Source: Allodiplogaster sudhausi
Lineage: Eukaryota > Nematoda > Chromadorea > Rhabditida > Diplogasteridae
Length of the DNA: 64,000 bases
Reading direction: 5' to 3'
Assembly: GCA_945643635.1 (NCBI GenBank)
Contig: CALZFC010000243.1
Span: 1,083,501-1,147,500 of the forward strand
Numbering within the stretch: position 1 is the stretch's first letter; each line of letters begins with the position of its first letter. Below are positions 11,189 to 22,790 of the stretch, piece by piece. The position numbers and the translations under genes were made by a program. The notes under the pieces are model-generated. The model searched no databases and was not told the DNA's origin. It saw only the letters and a program-made list of their open reading frames with translations.

Positions 11189-14100
11189 ATGCTGATTGCG
11201 ATCATCTTTCATTTGGCTATCACGGCGTGCATTTCGCAAAATTCGTCGGAGAACTCAACTGGTGAGTGCATATGTACTTAGATCTGCTTCCTTTGTAAAC
11301 TTTTTTAAGGTTCATTATTAGAATCGGTAGAGGCGAACCCGTTGGAAGAGTTTGTTCGCTTTCAAAGGAGTAATAAAAAACTGATAAGCGCTCTTCTCGC
11401 CAACTATTCAAAGGAGATCAGTCCACTCTACACGATTGGAGGCACGTGCGCATATTTATGCGAATTGATGAACAACAACAAATGATTATCGAAAATAAAG
11501 CAATCAAAAACGAGAGAAAAAACAACAGTAAAAGTATAATCACAGGCCTAACCTCAAAGCCGCAGCCGATTCCAGTCTCTGTTCTCGTGCCAACATCTAG
11601 AGTTGTTAGAGTGGTTAGTTCAACTAATATAATTATCACAATTTTAAATTATTTTCAGTATTTTCTCAAATATGTAATTATTAGTCGAACATTTCTAAAT
11701 TAGTGTGGTTCTACTCAAGTTCCGGACGTCTTTAAATTAAGGATCGCATCCGTCAAGTCTCAGAGTTTAGGACCAAGTAGTGCAGCAGTACGAGCTTGTC
11801 TTCGCCGTCCGCTTCTCGTGGTGGGAGCCGCGAATTCGGTGGCAGCCCGTCGACTTTGATGGCATTCAGACAATTCGATTGCCAAAGTCGGCTATTCTAT
11901 AAATATATTTATTTCATGAATTATTGAATGAATACTGCGAGAAATAAGAATTCGTTAAATTTTCAAGCTTTCCTCTACCTTGTTCCCTTGTTCCCTTTCT
12001 AACAAACATTGTCCTTGTTAAGGGCCACTAGACAAGAACAAACAGCCATGCACATGCATGCAATAATAATAAATCTGTCCAGATCAATAGTGTGGGTGCC
12101 AGAAGTGAGCGTCTGCGAGGCATCAACGCACGATTCTCTTGATGATGAAACCATCACAACGGTTGAGGTTCTGAACTCTTTTTTTCAATCGTTCCAATTT
12201 TCCTCGTAAGGTTTTTCTTAATCTTTAATCGCTTTTGCAAGGCAATAATAATAAAATGATATCAATAAGACTTGTTCAAAACTATGAGTGACTTTTTCAG
12301 TTCGACTATAGCGGCAACGCATCGGTTTACCTCAACTGGGCGGCGACTTTCAATTGTGAAATGGAGGTCTAGCATAAAATGTTTTTGATGTGGTCCAGTA
12401 TTTCTCGGGTCGTTTGAGATCAAGCTAAAAATAGAAGTTAGTTGATTTCATGATACATTAATTGATTGACATTCAAACTTTCCAGATGGAACATTTTCCA
12501 TTCGACACGCAGACATGTCGGATGTGCTTCTCAATCAAGGCACGCGCCGAAGAAGTCTTCTTCTATCCGTACGTCCCGAAAGCCTACATCTACCAAATGT
12601 TCCCAAAGGTTGAAGCTTTTAAGAGAGAAATTCTGGAGATATGGTATATATCTATGTGTGTATCTACATACATATGTAGGTCTCTCTATATTCATTGCAA
12701 ACGTGCTGCGAGAATTCAATATTTTTCCTATTCTCAACAGAGTGATAAAACGAAATTCCAACTCGGATTTAAAACAATTTAAAATTAGTTGTCCTGTATA
12801 TTTCTAGCGAGCCTCTCACAGGTGCCGAGTGAGTGGGAGTGCCTCGCCATCAACGCCTCGTACGAAAGGCTGCTCTCCTTCGATCCAACCGTGCATGCTG
12901 TAAGCGACTTTCTTTTTCAATCATTCAGTTCAATACAGAAGTCTCGATAATGGTTACATTCTAGTGACAATGAACAACATTGCCCGGTATACAATTCATT
13001 TTAGTATTTACTGTACAATTTAAAAATTATTATAAGTATACAGTCACAGTACTTGTAAGTGTTTTCTCATCTATTGAACTTACAATTAGGTCTACTTCTC
13101 TGCGACGGTCGCTCGCCGTCCTCACTTCTGGCTCGCCCTCGTGATTATGCCTGCCTTCCTACTCGGCATCTTCATCATCTCGGGCCTCTTTCTCGGCAGT
13201 TCCGACGGTGTCGAGTCAGCGGTCAGTTGGCGAACAATTTTAATTTAGAAATTTTTCGATTTTTAATCAGGTCAATTTTGGACTCGCAACAATGATGTCC
13301 ATTACGGTCATTATCAGCATCATGGCAGGCTCACTACCCAAATCGAGTAGACTGCCGCTACTTGGTTCGCATTTTTGTTTTTTTACGTACTTTTAGAGCT
13401 TCCGATGTGCATTTTTATGCCTCTTTTTAAATGGATAGACATATTTATAGGGCATAACATACTACACCTACATATCTATCTATTAATCCTGTATTGTTTT
13501 TCATGCCATTTATGCATTTGAAGAAAGAGGACTAAAAAAAATTTGATGTTGAAATGAGGTCCATTTTGGCATTGCAAACATGGTAATCACTGTCGCAGGG
13601 ATCTTCGTGCTCGGCCAGATGATCATCGTCTCGCTCGCCATCTTCTTCATAGTTGTCGAGCAGAAGATGAGCCATCGCGTCGTCGCTGTTTACCGGCGAT
13701 TCCGGCCTCAAAAGTGCGGAATAGTTACATATATATATTTTCAGAAAGTCATCATATTCTTAGAATTTGTAGAAAACTTCAAACTTGTCCCGAACCAGAC
13801 ATTAGGATGGTCAGAAATAAACACAAATTTTGTTCCTTTTATTTTTAAAGGATATGGCATATTTAGGTTACCAGTTACGCCGGGACTTATGTCAAGAAGT
13901 CGCAGAATTCTGCGGACAATTTGCGAATTCTTTGACTTCCACACATTCTTCTTTATCATCTTTGAGGTTTTTGCATATCTTCAAAAAAGGATGAAACGTA
14001 ACGTAATTGCGCAAACAATTTTCTCATGATTTAAAAAAAATATATTTTATGTTAAAAAGTTTTTGCAATTAAAATCTGAGGTCGTTCATCTGGCCAACTT

Positions 14101-14191
14101 TGTCTTCATCATGCGGCACTACGGTAACAAAGCCGCGCACAACTCCATGATGGTGCATGCAAAGGATTTCTCGACGGCTACGGCGCACTAG
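11189..14191 (+). CDS. Cys-loop ligand-gated ion channel subunit
   Basis: Exons: 11189-11261 (signal peptide MLIAIIFHLAITACIS), about 11322-11430, 11546-11613, 11771-11886, 12083-12161, 12301-12366, 12486-12608, 12822-12899, 13090-13221, 13271-13364, 13599-13723, 14081-14191. The extracellular domain shows PIPVSVLV, an RFSWWEPRIRW loop, SIVWVPEV, and a canonical Cys-loop: exactly 13 residues between two cysteines with the FPFDTQTC signature. TM1 follows RRPHFWLALVIMP, TM2 is GLATMMSITVIISIM ending LPKSSRLPLLG, and TM3 is IFVLGQMIIVSLAIFFIVV. This is a pentameric-channel subunit for the plasma membrane; the ligand and ion selectivity are not determinable. The junction between exons 2 and 3 does not phase cleanly. 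No convincing TM4 is present in the final GC-rich exon, whereas reading through from 13599 to 14029 gives an alternative C-terminus with a hydrophobic stretch (FHTFFFIIFEVFAYLQ). Confidence 0.88.
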
Positions 14192-14873
14192 TCGACAATA
14201 ATGTTTTGGATTTCTCGCCGATTTGCTGAAATGTTTTGCGGGAATTTTAAGATAAGATATTAGACTATGTTTGTGAAAATAGCATAATCAGGAATTTTTC
14301 TGTCGTGATATTAATCTTGGAAGAAACGAGTTGAGATCGACATTTTATTTGCACCATATTTGGAAGTTGATCACAAGTTTCAACGCATTTGATGTCAACC
14401 TCCTTCACGTAAAGTAAGCTAACCGGCAAAGCCGAGAAGAGAGTACGAAGGCCGCATCAAATCATCGTGGCAACACTTTCTACTTTAGGAGCGTCTTTCA
14501 CGGCTTCTGTTGAGAACTAAACAAAGGTCGCACTATTTTCTAACCGAATGAGCACTCAAACATCAGAGATCAAATTAATCAAGTGATTTATATATATATT
14601 TTTTCGTTTTGCTCTCTCGTGTTCCACATTTTTGCAGCTAGAAAACAGTTGATAATTTAGTTGCTCACTTTTTAGATAAATACTGCGTATAAAATGCGAC
14701 CTTTGTAAGCACCAACTACCTAAAATAAGGTTCTCGTTTTTCTATGTAGTCAATCTGAACAAGGTTTCTTAAACATTTCATGTCTACAATATAAGATAAT
14801 CGTTACATCTTGCGAATAAAAAACACTTTAATAAAGGTATATGTGCAAGAAGAAAAATCTTTCATGTTCACAG

Positions 14874-14977
14874 GGCATACTGGGCATATTTTCATCTTCC
14901 TGTTAACACAAAAACAGCTTCGTGACGAGGTCATCCACCGTTTCATTCAGCGGCCTCCTCCTGTTCGGAAATGGACG
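14874..14977 (+). pseudogene. Orphan serpentine-receptor exon with a frameshift
   Basis: Bounded by TTCACAG and GTGAGA, this segment codes IFIFLLTQKQLRDEVIHRFI. That nearly matches exon 7 of the receptor at 17142-19053 (IFIFLLTQKQLRDAIIHRFI). Relative to that exon there is a two-base insertion near the 5' end, so the phase-0 acceptor no longer leads into the conserved frame and a stop follows. No other receptor exon is found around it, so it is the relic of a third receptor copy. Confidence 0.75.
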
Positions 14978-15540
14978 GTGAGACTTTCTGTAATTAATTA
15001 GCTATAGCGGTTCCACAAGACTTTGTGTGTATCGAATAGCATCTACACATCACTGACAAAACCTCACGCTCTCGTTGCCATCCCTTATGTCTCGGCGCGA
15101 TAATGGAGATATGTATATGTAGATACGTAAGCTCGTTTTTGGTCGTTGTTATTTGTCCCGCAAGCACCCTCATAACCTAATTTTAAACATTCTACATATG
15201 TAGAACACGCGGTCTCAGTTTCATGGCGTACCCGCATCCTGACTCAAATCCCGATCCTACTCCTCTTTTATAAGGGTCCAATCTGCATTCAATATGCTTT
15301 ATAAGAACTAATCGTTATTTCTTCCTTAATTAAATTTTTTTTCCCAGACTTCATCCCGAAGTCCGCGAAGTACTACATCTTCCATCCCTAAAATAAACAC
15401 TTTCTCCCCGTGAATAAACAGCTTCGGTGTTATTGTGTCATACTTGATTCTTCTCTTGTGTTCCCGCATCGCATCTACTCATCTCAAGACTCTCGGATCT
15501 CTGCGGTTGGTTGTCGTTCCCTTTGTTCCCCTCCTTGCAG

Positions 15541-15663
15541 GTTCCGGCGGTGTTCGGAAGGGTAGTGAGGATAAGGAAGAAGGAGAAGGAAAGGAGTACG
15601 GCCAGTGAGAGTGAAGGGATAGAGTTAGACGAAAGAGATAAAGGAGACCGGGAGGACCCGTGA
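15541..15663 (+). other. Orphan open exon after a canonical acceptor
   Basis: A CTCCTTGCAG acceptor leads into 40 codons and a stop: VPAVFGRVVRIRKK followed by a Glu/Lys/Asp-rich tail ending DREDP. The GC content is exon-like. It could be the cytoplasmic tail of the lost receptor copy upstream or chance. No partner exon was identified. Confidence 0.3.
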
Positions 15664-17141
15664 GAGATACAGCATGAGGTTGCTGGCGAGAGCGTTTTGC
15701 CGTACGATATGTATGTAGCTATAGCTGGCGCTTGTGTGAGAGGCCAGTTTGGTGAGAGCGAGAAAACCTTGAATTGTTCCTCTTCTGGCGAGGACTACAA
15801 CTGAACACTTCCTTTAATATCGGTGCAAAGTAAAGCAGCTGCTGAGAGAAATGAAGCTGATCATTCAACATTAAGAAAAAAACTCTTGTACTAAAGCTTC
15901 CTTACAATTAGTTGAATTAGAGACAAATGAACTAAGAATAAGTGCGAAGTTGTGTGAAGAATACCTCATAGTATTTAATATTAAAGTATTCATTATGGAA
16001 TGGTTGAAGTTAAAGGAGATAGCAAGATCGGAAGAAGAATGCCTCTGTCCCGAACAGAAAATGTTACATATCGGGCATAGTTTTTGTTTTAAAGCTGCCG
16101 ATGCGTGAAAGGTGACGCCAAAGGCACATCCGTTGCTCACGCATTTTCTTGATTGAATATTGAAGAAGCGAAATATCGGTGCACCAAACGCTTCCGGCCA
16201 AAAAAAGTGAATTTTGAGTGGCTTTGCATTTCCTCAAGGTTTTCGCGATGCTACAAAGAGTTATGTTTCGCGATGCTACAGTGCTGCAATATACCCTTTT
16301 AATCAAAGAAGAGAACCAACTTGTTCACAAAAAGTTCAGTTGACTGAAAGAAACAATGAGGAATTTTGCGATTGTTAGAGAGTCGGGTTTAAAGATCAAC
16401 ACTTACATACTACATGTCATAAATGCTACATATCGTGAAATCCATTAAAATAAATTCATTCACAGGAATGAAATTAACGCGGTCACATAAGTTTCCCTTT
16501 TGCATTCTTACACGCTAGTTCGGCCTATTACTAAAAAATGTATAAAAATTGATGTGGATGTTGTTTCCGTGACGGTTTGATTTTCTGGATAACATTTATT
16601 GAACAGGCTTAATATAGTCATGACTCCATTTTAAGCTACCTCCCACATGTCATATTTGATTAGTTCATTACTCCAACCGTGATATGAACTCAGAAAAGTT
16701 TGCAAACAGCAAAATCTCAAACAAGAAGAAGTTGAAAGTCAGAAGAAGAAGAGAATCTCCCATGCTCTCCTTTGAAGCCTGGGAATTGAACTTCAAAAAA
16801 CAATGCCCGTATCATAAGATTATCAGTCAGTGCGAATGGCGTGTTCCTTTCGTCCTCCGTTTGCACGTACGCAACCTTTCACATTTTCGCTTCACTGCTC
16901 TCAGTTTTCTTTATTCTGTTTTGAGTTGATGAAAAATGAAATGATTCAATCTTTCTTTTACAAACTTAAAGTGCTTCTGTGTCTTTTATGTTCTCCTTTT
17001 GCACAATGTTTGAGACTTTAAGAATTCCCACGCCAGATCAGCACAATCAAGGGCTACATCGTATAGCACATAATTTTTTTGAGTTATGAACATTTTATAG
17101 ATTTAGTTCTGCTGCATATTTGTTACCGGGTCTGGTTTAAC

Positions 17142-19053
17142 ATGTCGGAGGAACACTGTACGAATGTTCTGACGGCTTCCGCCGATCTTCTTTCCTATCA
17201 CCTCTACTTCTGGGAGGGGCTCGTCATTATTCTTTTCAATGGCGCACTTGGAATGGTATGTAGATTACCCCCGAGTGGATTCTAACCTGTCTTAAAATGG
17301 CCATACCTCAAATTAACCGATACCCTAACCTCCAGTCTATCTAGCTCATCCTGAACAATCGCACCCTGTGTGCTCAAAAAGAGTACGTGCTCTATGCTGG
17401 TTGCATGGCGTTCGACGTCATCTTTGGCCTTACTTACTTCTCCGCAGCCGTCTATCGCTTTTACCTCTACAAGACTAATACATGTCTGTCAAATAATTTG
17501 TTGTCAATTTCAAACTCTAGCATTATAGCTCGGCAATGCCCAAGTAATTCACAAATAAGCTTCTTGCAGACTTCCCCGCAGAAACCATGTTTGGTTGCAT
17601 GACGAAGTTGCACACCATTTTGTTTACATACGTCAACAGCGGGTCTGGTAAGGAATTTTTATGTTTTCCTCGTTCTGACCCTATTTAACAGCTAACTGTT
17701 GTGCACTATTATTCTTAATAATTAAAAAAAAAACGAATGAGTAGGAAACAAATTAAGAGAATCGCTTGATCTCTTTCCATTTCCGGGTGTGCTCGCTCTT
17801 TTGACAACTCTCGATCGGCTTTACGGCGTCTTCATGCCAATCGCCTACATGAAGCTGCGTGTCCGCTATGTACTCTTCCTTTTTGCAGCGGCATTTTCGG
17901 TGCCTCTCGGATTCGTAGCAGTTGCTCTGATAACCAGCTCGAAGCATAACACAGTGTATGAGGTTGGTTTCAAGAGTATTACCAGGAAGTATATTTTCGC
18001 AGATCAATGGCCATATAACATCTCAGTGTCGATCATCCAAAGATAAATTGATTGGTTGAAACGCCTACTGTAAAAGCGTACCAGTTATGTCTCTGTCAGC
18101 AGATCCCCGCCACGTGCACAACCGAGAATTCGCAGACTCGTTCAGTCTTCATTATCATTAGAGCTATGCGCGTTGTGTGTGCGATTTGTTGTGTTATCAT
18201 CTACATACCGATCGGAGCAAGGATATTCATAGTAAGTAGCCTAGTCTCTTAAAATATTCTGTTGAGGAAACGAACTAGAGTGCTTGGTGTGATAAACTAA
18301 ACACCTTGTGCCTTTTCTAAGCCACGAGGGGAAACGAACTTGGGTCGCTTGGTGTGATAAACTAGCGCCTTCACCACTCGACCAACATCCCCTGTGACAT
18401 TGCAGAACATTCGCGCGAGTGCCGCGCACCAAGTGGCCGCCAGCAGCACGGCGAAAATGGCGCGCACTACACTGACGATTGTGCTCGTCACTGCCAACAC
18501 TATCCTCTTCTACGCCTTTCCCGATGGCATTCTCCTCATTAACCCTGACACAAAGAGCAACTTTTTCTATGTGCTCAATCTCAACAAGGTTTCTGTTACG
18601 TTTCATTTCGATAAGAACGAATAGCCTTTGCTTTTGCTAATTAAGAAAAAAATTAATATTAACGTGGTAGAAAATATGCCTGCTTTCAATATGCAATATG
18701 TGGAAGAGATAAAAAAGCTCACTTGTTTCCAGGGCGTACTAAACATTTTCATTTTCCTGTTAACACAAAAGCAGCTCCGTGACGCGATCATCCACCGTTT
18801 CATCAAACCCCCTCCTCATGCACCTACGAGGACGGTGCGACCTTTTATTACCTTTTTGCTTACTGTTTTTACTTTTATTGATTGATTTATCTACTAACAG
18901 GATTAAATTTCTTAGTTCACAATAAAACATGGTTCTATTGATAATCGCCACAACATAGTTTCAAAATTATAACGATGACAAAGAAATAAAAGTACCTTCC
19001 AGAGGTCAATTACCGCAATTGGCTCGTCAGCTGTCGACTTTGCACGGACATAG
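17142..19053 (+). CDS. Seven-transmembrane serpentine chemoreceptor 1
   Basis: Eight exons join cleanly: 17142-17255, 17345-17483, 17570-17647, 17760-17962, 18103-18231, 18406-18588, 18733-18834, 19003-19053 (332 codons plus TAG). The protein begins MSEEHCTN and shows about seven hydrophobic segments: FWEGLVIILFNGALG; FDVIFGLTYFSAAVY; ILFTYVNS; then LLTTLDRLYGVFMPIAYMKL, which includes the DRY-like DRL motif at the end of TM3; LFLFAAAFSVPLGFVAVAL; MRVVCAICCVIIYIPIG; LTIVLVTANTILFYAFPDG. The pattern resembles nematode chemoreceptors of the Srbc/Srsx type, but I am not certain of the family. It would act in chemosensory cilia with a G protein (family knowledge). The last exon (SAVDFART) is found because the paralog at 20433-22192 has the equivalent SAVDFARS. 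Confidence 0.88.
18329..18393 (-). repeat. tRNA-like / SINE-like module in receptor 1 intron 5
   Basis: On the minus strand, a box A-like TGGTCGAGTGG is followed about 30 nt later by a box B-like AAGTTCGTTTCC. The arms do not pair well enough for a functional tRNA. A second partial copy of its 3' half lies next to it (18262-18299). Confidence 0.5.
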
Positions 19054-20432
19054 CCTTCATGGTCTGACCAGGGCACAACATCTGCAGATAATTCTTTTTC
19101 TTTGGTGATATGGTCAAACTCATATTCTTGCCAATATCCGTCATTTCCTGGTTGTTTAATATTATTGTTAATCACTAGCTTGATATTCACATTACTGGCC
19201 AAATAAATATATGTGATTGAGCCCTGGTCGTTTATTCTGTCTTTCTTTGTTAACGGGGAATGCAGAGAAACGCATCTTTTGAAAGAAATGATGCGGATGT
19301 TGAGCCTGAAATAATCTGAAAGCTTGACTATTGAACATTAGTTACTACGCTCAGTTTGACAAAGACGAATGAACAATGAAAAATTGCTAACAAAAGAGTG
19401 CGAACACCCTCAAGAAAAAACTTGAAGTTCATATTGCATACGTTGTCATGCATAGAATTTAGAAGAATGTTGTAAAATTAACTACTTCCTTATTTAACTG
19501 TGAACGAAAATTTTTCCAGCCTCACCATTTGTGCTAGATCGTAATTTAAAAGAAGTATCCGGCGAATAATTATACAGTAGCGCTAGAGATCCAGTTTGAA
19601 TGCGCGCGCTCAAAAAGTTGCCTGTCGCTCGGTCGAAAGAGCATGTGAAATAGGAGGGCGGCTATGACCTACCGTAGCTAATTCTCTACCCGCGATTTTT
19701 CAAGTTACTATTGCTGAGAGACATACTCTCAGGATACACATATGTTTTACGCCAAGGTGAACCTATGCATATAGAAAAAAACTAGGTTAATTATTCCCCG
19801 GATACCTCCTTTAAGAGCCACGCTATATATCGATGTCGTTTGTTTTTCTATTCCTGAATGGCATTTCGAAGAGGTTTTGTCGAAGAAGTAATCCAATTTG
19901 GCGGTGTCTACTTCTGCTAAATTAGCTTGCATATGCCATTCATTGTGAGTAATACGTATATTGAATAACTCAGCAGTATTTTTGCATGCTCAAATGGAAA
20001 CATTTCCTGGGAGTTGAGGAACAAAGGAAGAGAAATTCACATGTGCGTTTCTTTCACTCTCTTACCCGCTGGTTCCGCGAAGTGAAAAAAATTCTTGTTT
20101 CATGAGAATATAACTCTTGTTATTGTCCAAAGGCTCTTCCAGTCTTGGCCTATTTTTCATTCTTACCGTGATTTGTCGTAGCTATCAACAGGTTTCTAGA
20201 TTTTCATTATTTTTAACTGCAAATCCTTATATGATAGCTTTCCTTTATTCATCTTCCATGTATATTTTATATTCTCCTCTTACCATCTTGACTTATCTTG
20301 CCAACTGGAACATTTCCTACTCCTCGCAACATCATCACAATTAGTCAGATTTATGCGCCTAATAAAACAGTCAGAGTAGGTATGTACATTTTGTTAGTTT
20401 GATTTTTGGCGGCTATTGGAAGCGAGAGGAAG
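19054..20432. other. Intergenic between the two receptor genes
   Basis: AT-rich spacer with no exon matching the receptors and no other recognisable coding segment. Confidence 0.6.
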
Positions 20433-22192
20433 ATGCCCGAAGCTTATTGCACGAATATACCGACGTCCAAAGCCGATCTTCTCGCATATCATCTCTACTT
20501 CTGGGAGGGTCTCGTCATCATGTTGTTCAATGGCGCACTTGGAATGGTGAGTAAGCAAAATATAACAGAGGAAATCGCCAGGGCGCGGTCGCCAGCCTAA
20601 ACGATTTCTGAATTCTTACAATCGGTTTATTACATCTTACCTATCGGCCAAGTTCGTCGCTCACTAGGTAATTCTGAAGAGCATCGCGCTGCGAACTCAG
20701 AAAGAATATGTGCTCTATGCCGGCTGCATGCTTTTCGACGTCATCTTTGGACTGACTTACTTTTCCGCGGCTATCTATCGATTCTACCTCTTCTATGCTA
20801 ACACATGTCTCTTGTAGTTTATTAGATTTTTGCAATAACGAGCAATGCGTGTTCATTTTATTGCAATTTTTCATTTACAGATTTTCCAGCCGAGACCATG
20901 TGGGGTTGCATGACAAAGTTTCACATCATCTTGTTCACTTACATCAACAGCGGTTCTGGTTGGGACGCGTTGTGCTTACTTTGCTCGCGTGAAAGCGGAC
21001 GTTCTATGATGATTAGGACGGGAAATAAGTAGCAAAATCATCAAAACTAACAGGAAGACTAGATAATAGGAAGCATAATATAATTAGAAATTGCATTAAT
21101 TCCTTTCCGGGCGTGCTCATTCTCTTCACGACTCTCGATCGATTATACGGCGTCTTCATGCCGATTGCCTACATGAAACTGCGCGTCCGCTATGTCTTTC
21201 ATCTCTTCGCTACGGCATTCTCCATTCCTCTTTGCTTTCTGGCTGCCGCCCTAATTACGAGTGCGGAATATGACACAGTCTATGAGGTAAGTTAGAAAAG
21301 TACGAGTACGGCGGTCTCGATTAAGCGATCCACACCTACGAAGAAGAGGGTTTGATTCTGTCAAATGGTCAACATTTTGCATATCAGAATCCGGCGACGT
21401 GCACCTCGGAGAACGCGCAGACGCGCGCAGTCTTCATGCTCACGCGAGCTGTTCGCGTCACGTGCGCGATAACCTGCGCCGTCATCTACATACCGATCGG
21501 CGCAAAGATTTTGTTGGTTCGTTTTCATTTACTGCTTCGTTCTTCTAGGTATTTGAACTTGTTCGTCTCTGGTCGAGAGCATTGCACTTATACCACTAGG
21601 CCAATCTGTCGCCATTTCTAGCACATTCGCGACAGCAAGGCGCGTCAAGTGTCATCGAGCGCCACGTTGAAGATGGCGCGCACGACTCGGACCATTGTGC
21701 TCGTGACTGCCAATACACTTTTATTCTACGCGCTCCCCGACGGCATTCTCTTGATAAACCCTAATACAAAGAGCAACTTTTTCTATATTCTCAATCTCAA
21801 TAAGGTTTGGCGTACTCATTTTAACACACAGAAAATTTGTTTATTTTTTTCTTGTTCTGATTATAAGATGTATTGTCAAAAACCATCTCAGGGCGTAGTT
21901 AACATTCTCATCTTTCGGTCGACACAAAAGAAGCTTCGCGAAGCGATCTTCTACCGATTCGTTAAGAGCATCACGAATACGCCTCGGACTAGAACTGTAG
22001 AGATTACATTTTTTGTGTCTTTTTTGTTAAGGGATTTTGAGGCAACGACATGTACATGAAAAAATTTTCCTTATAAATACTATAACAGATAGAATAAATA
22101 CATTTAAAAGTATGTATGTATATGCACTTGTAACTTTGAAGAGATCAATTTCCGTGATGGGAACGTCCGCTGTCGACTTTGCCCGGTCGTAG
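20433..22192 (+). CDS. Seven-transmembrane serpentine chemoreceptor 2
   Basis: Tandem paralog of receptor 1 with the same eight-exon layout: 20433-20546, 20668-20806, 20881-20958, about 21084-21286, 21388-21516, 21622-21804, 21892-21996, 22142-22192. Six of the eight exons have lengths identical to those of receptor 1 (114, 139, 78, 129, 183, 51 nt). Shared motifs include HLYFWEGLVI, TTLDRLYGVFMPIAYMKLR, IYIPIGAK, FYALPDGILLINP and the C-terminal SAVDFARS. The start at 20433 (MPEAYCTN) is chosen by alignment with MSEEHCTN; an upstream in-frame ATG exists at 20406. The exon 3/exon 4 junction is the weak point: the conserved frame of exon 4 (FPGVLILFTTLDRL) does not follow in phase from the donor at 20959, so a different donor (about 20981) or damage is implied. 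Confidence 0.84.
21546..21613 (-). repeat. tRNA-like / SINE-like module in receptor 2 intron 5
   Basis: On the minus strand, box A-like TGGCCTAGTGG is followed by box B-like AAGTTCAAATACC at tRNA spacing. It lies in the same intron and orientation as the module at 18329-18393 of receptor 1, though the two sequences are clearly different. Confidence 0.5.
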
Positions 22193-22790
22193 CTTGGTCC
22201 CAGAAGGAAGCGCATAGCAGCTCATTCATGTTCTTTTGATTTGGTCTCTGGCTGACCGCTCATCTACCTACTTCTCTCCCTCTTTTTTTGCTTCCTTTTA
22301 CTCATAAGCTGTTTGCCCGATGTAGCGATGCTACACCGTTCACACAAAAGACCAAACAACCGCTGCAACGGTAATTGATTGATCCGATAAATGTTAAAAT
22401 TATTGCACTTGTCGGTCATAAAGAACTTGCTGAAATATCTGCTCTATTGGGATGACATTGTCATGCAACAAAAATAGAGACAGTTGGCTGAAGATCAGAG
22501 AAGGTTCAATCGCTTTTTGATGTCTCACGCCTTCTGTATTACCTAACCTGAGAGCATTTGCAACGATGGTTTGGGATGCCAATTACACACTACACGCGCT
22601 CGCGACAAGCAAGGGAGGGGTTTAGATGGACGGCGAGGCAAAGCCGGGGGATTTAGTTGATCCCATGACCTGGCGCTATATAGCTGGCTAGACTCCTGCA
22701 AGTGAGTGAGCACCGGCCGAGCCGTACATAAATCCCGGTCATATTCGGCTTAAAGAACTTAACCGACGTTTGTCGTGTTACAATTGTGAG
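22193..22790. other. Intergenic
   Basis: No coding exon recognised between receptor 2 and TIL protein 2. Confidence 0.55.

Larger units (their letters stand above)
14192..17141. other. Intergenic between channel and receptor genes, with two orphan exons
   Basis: Apart from the two exon-like segments at 14874-14977 and 15541-15663, I see no coding structure. The sequence is AT-rich with small ATGTATG-type repeats. Confidence 0.55.
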
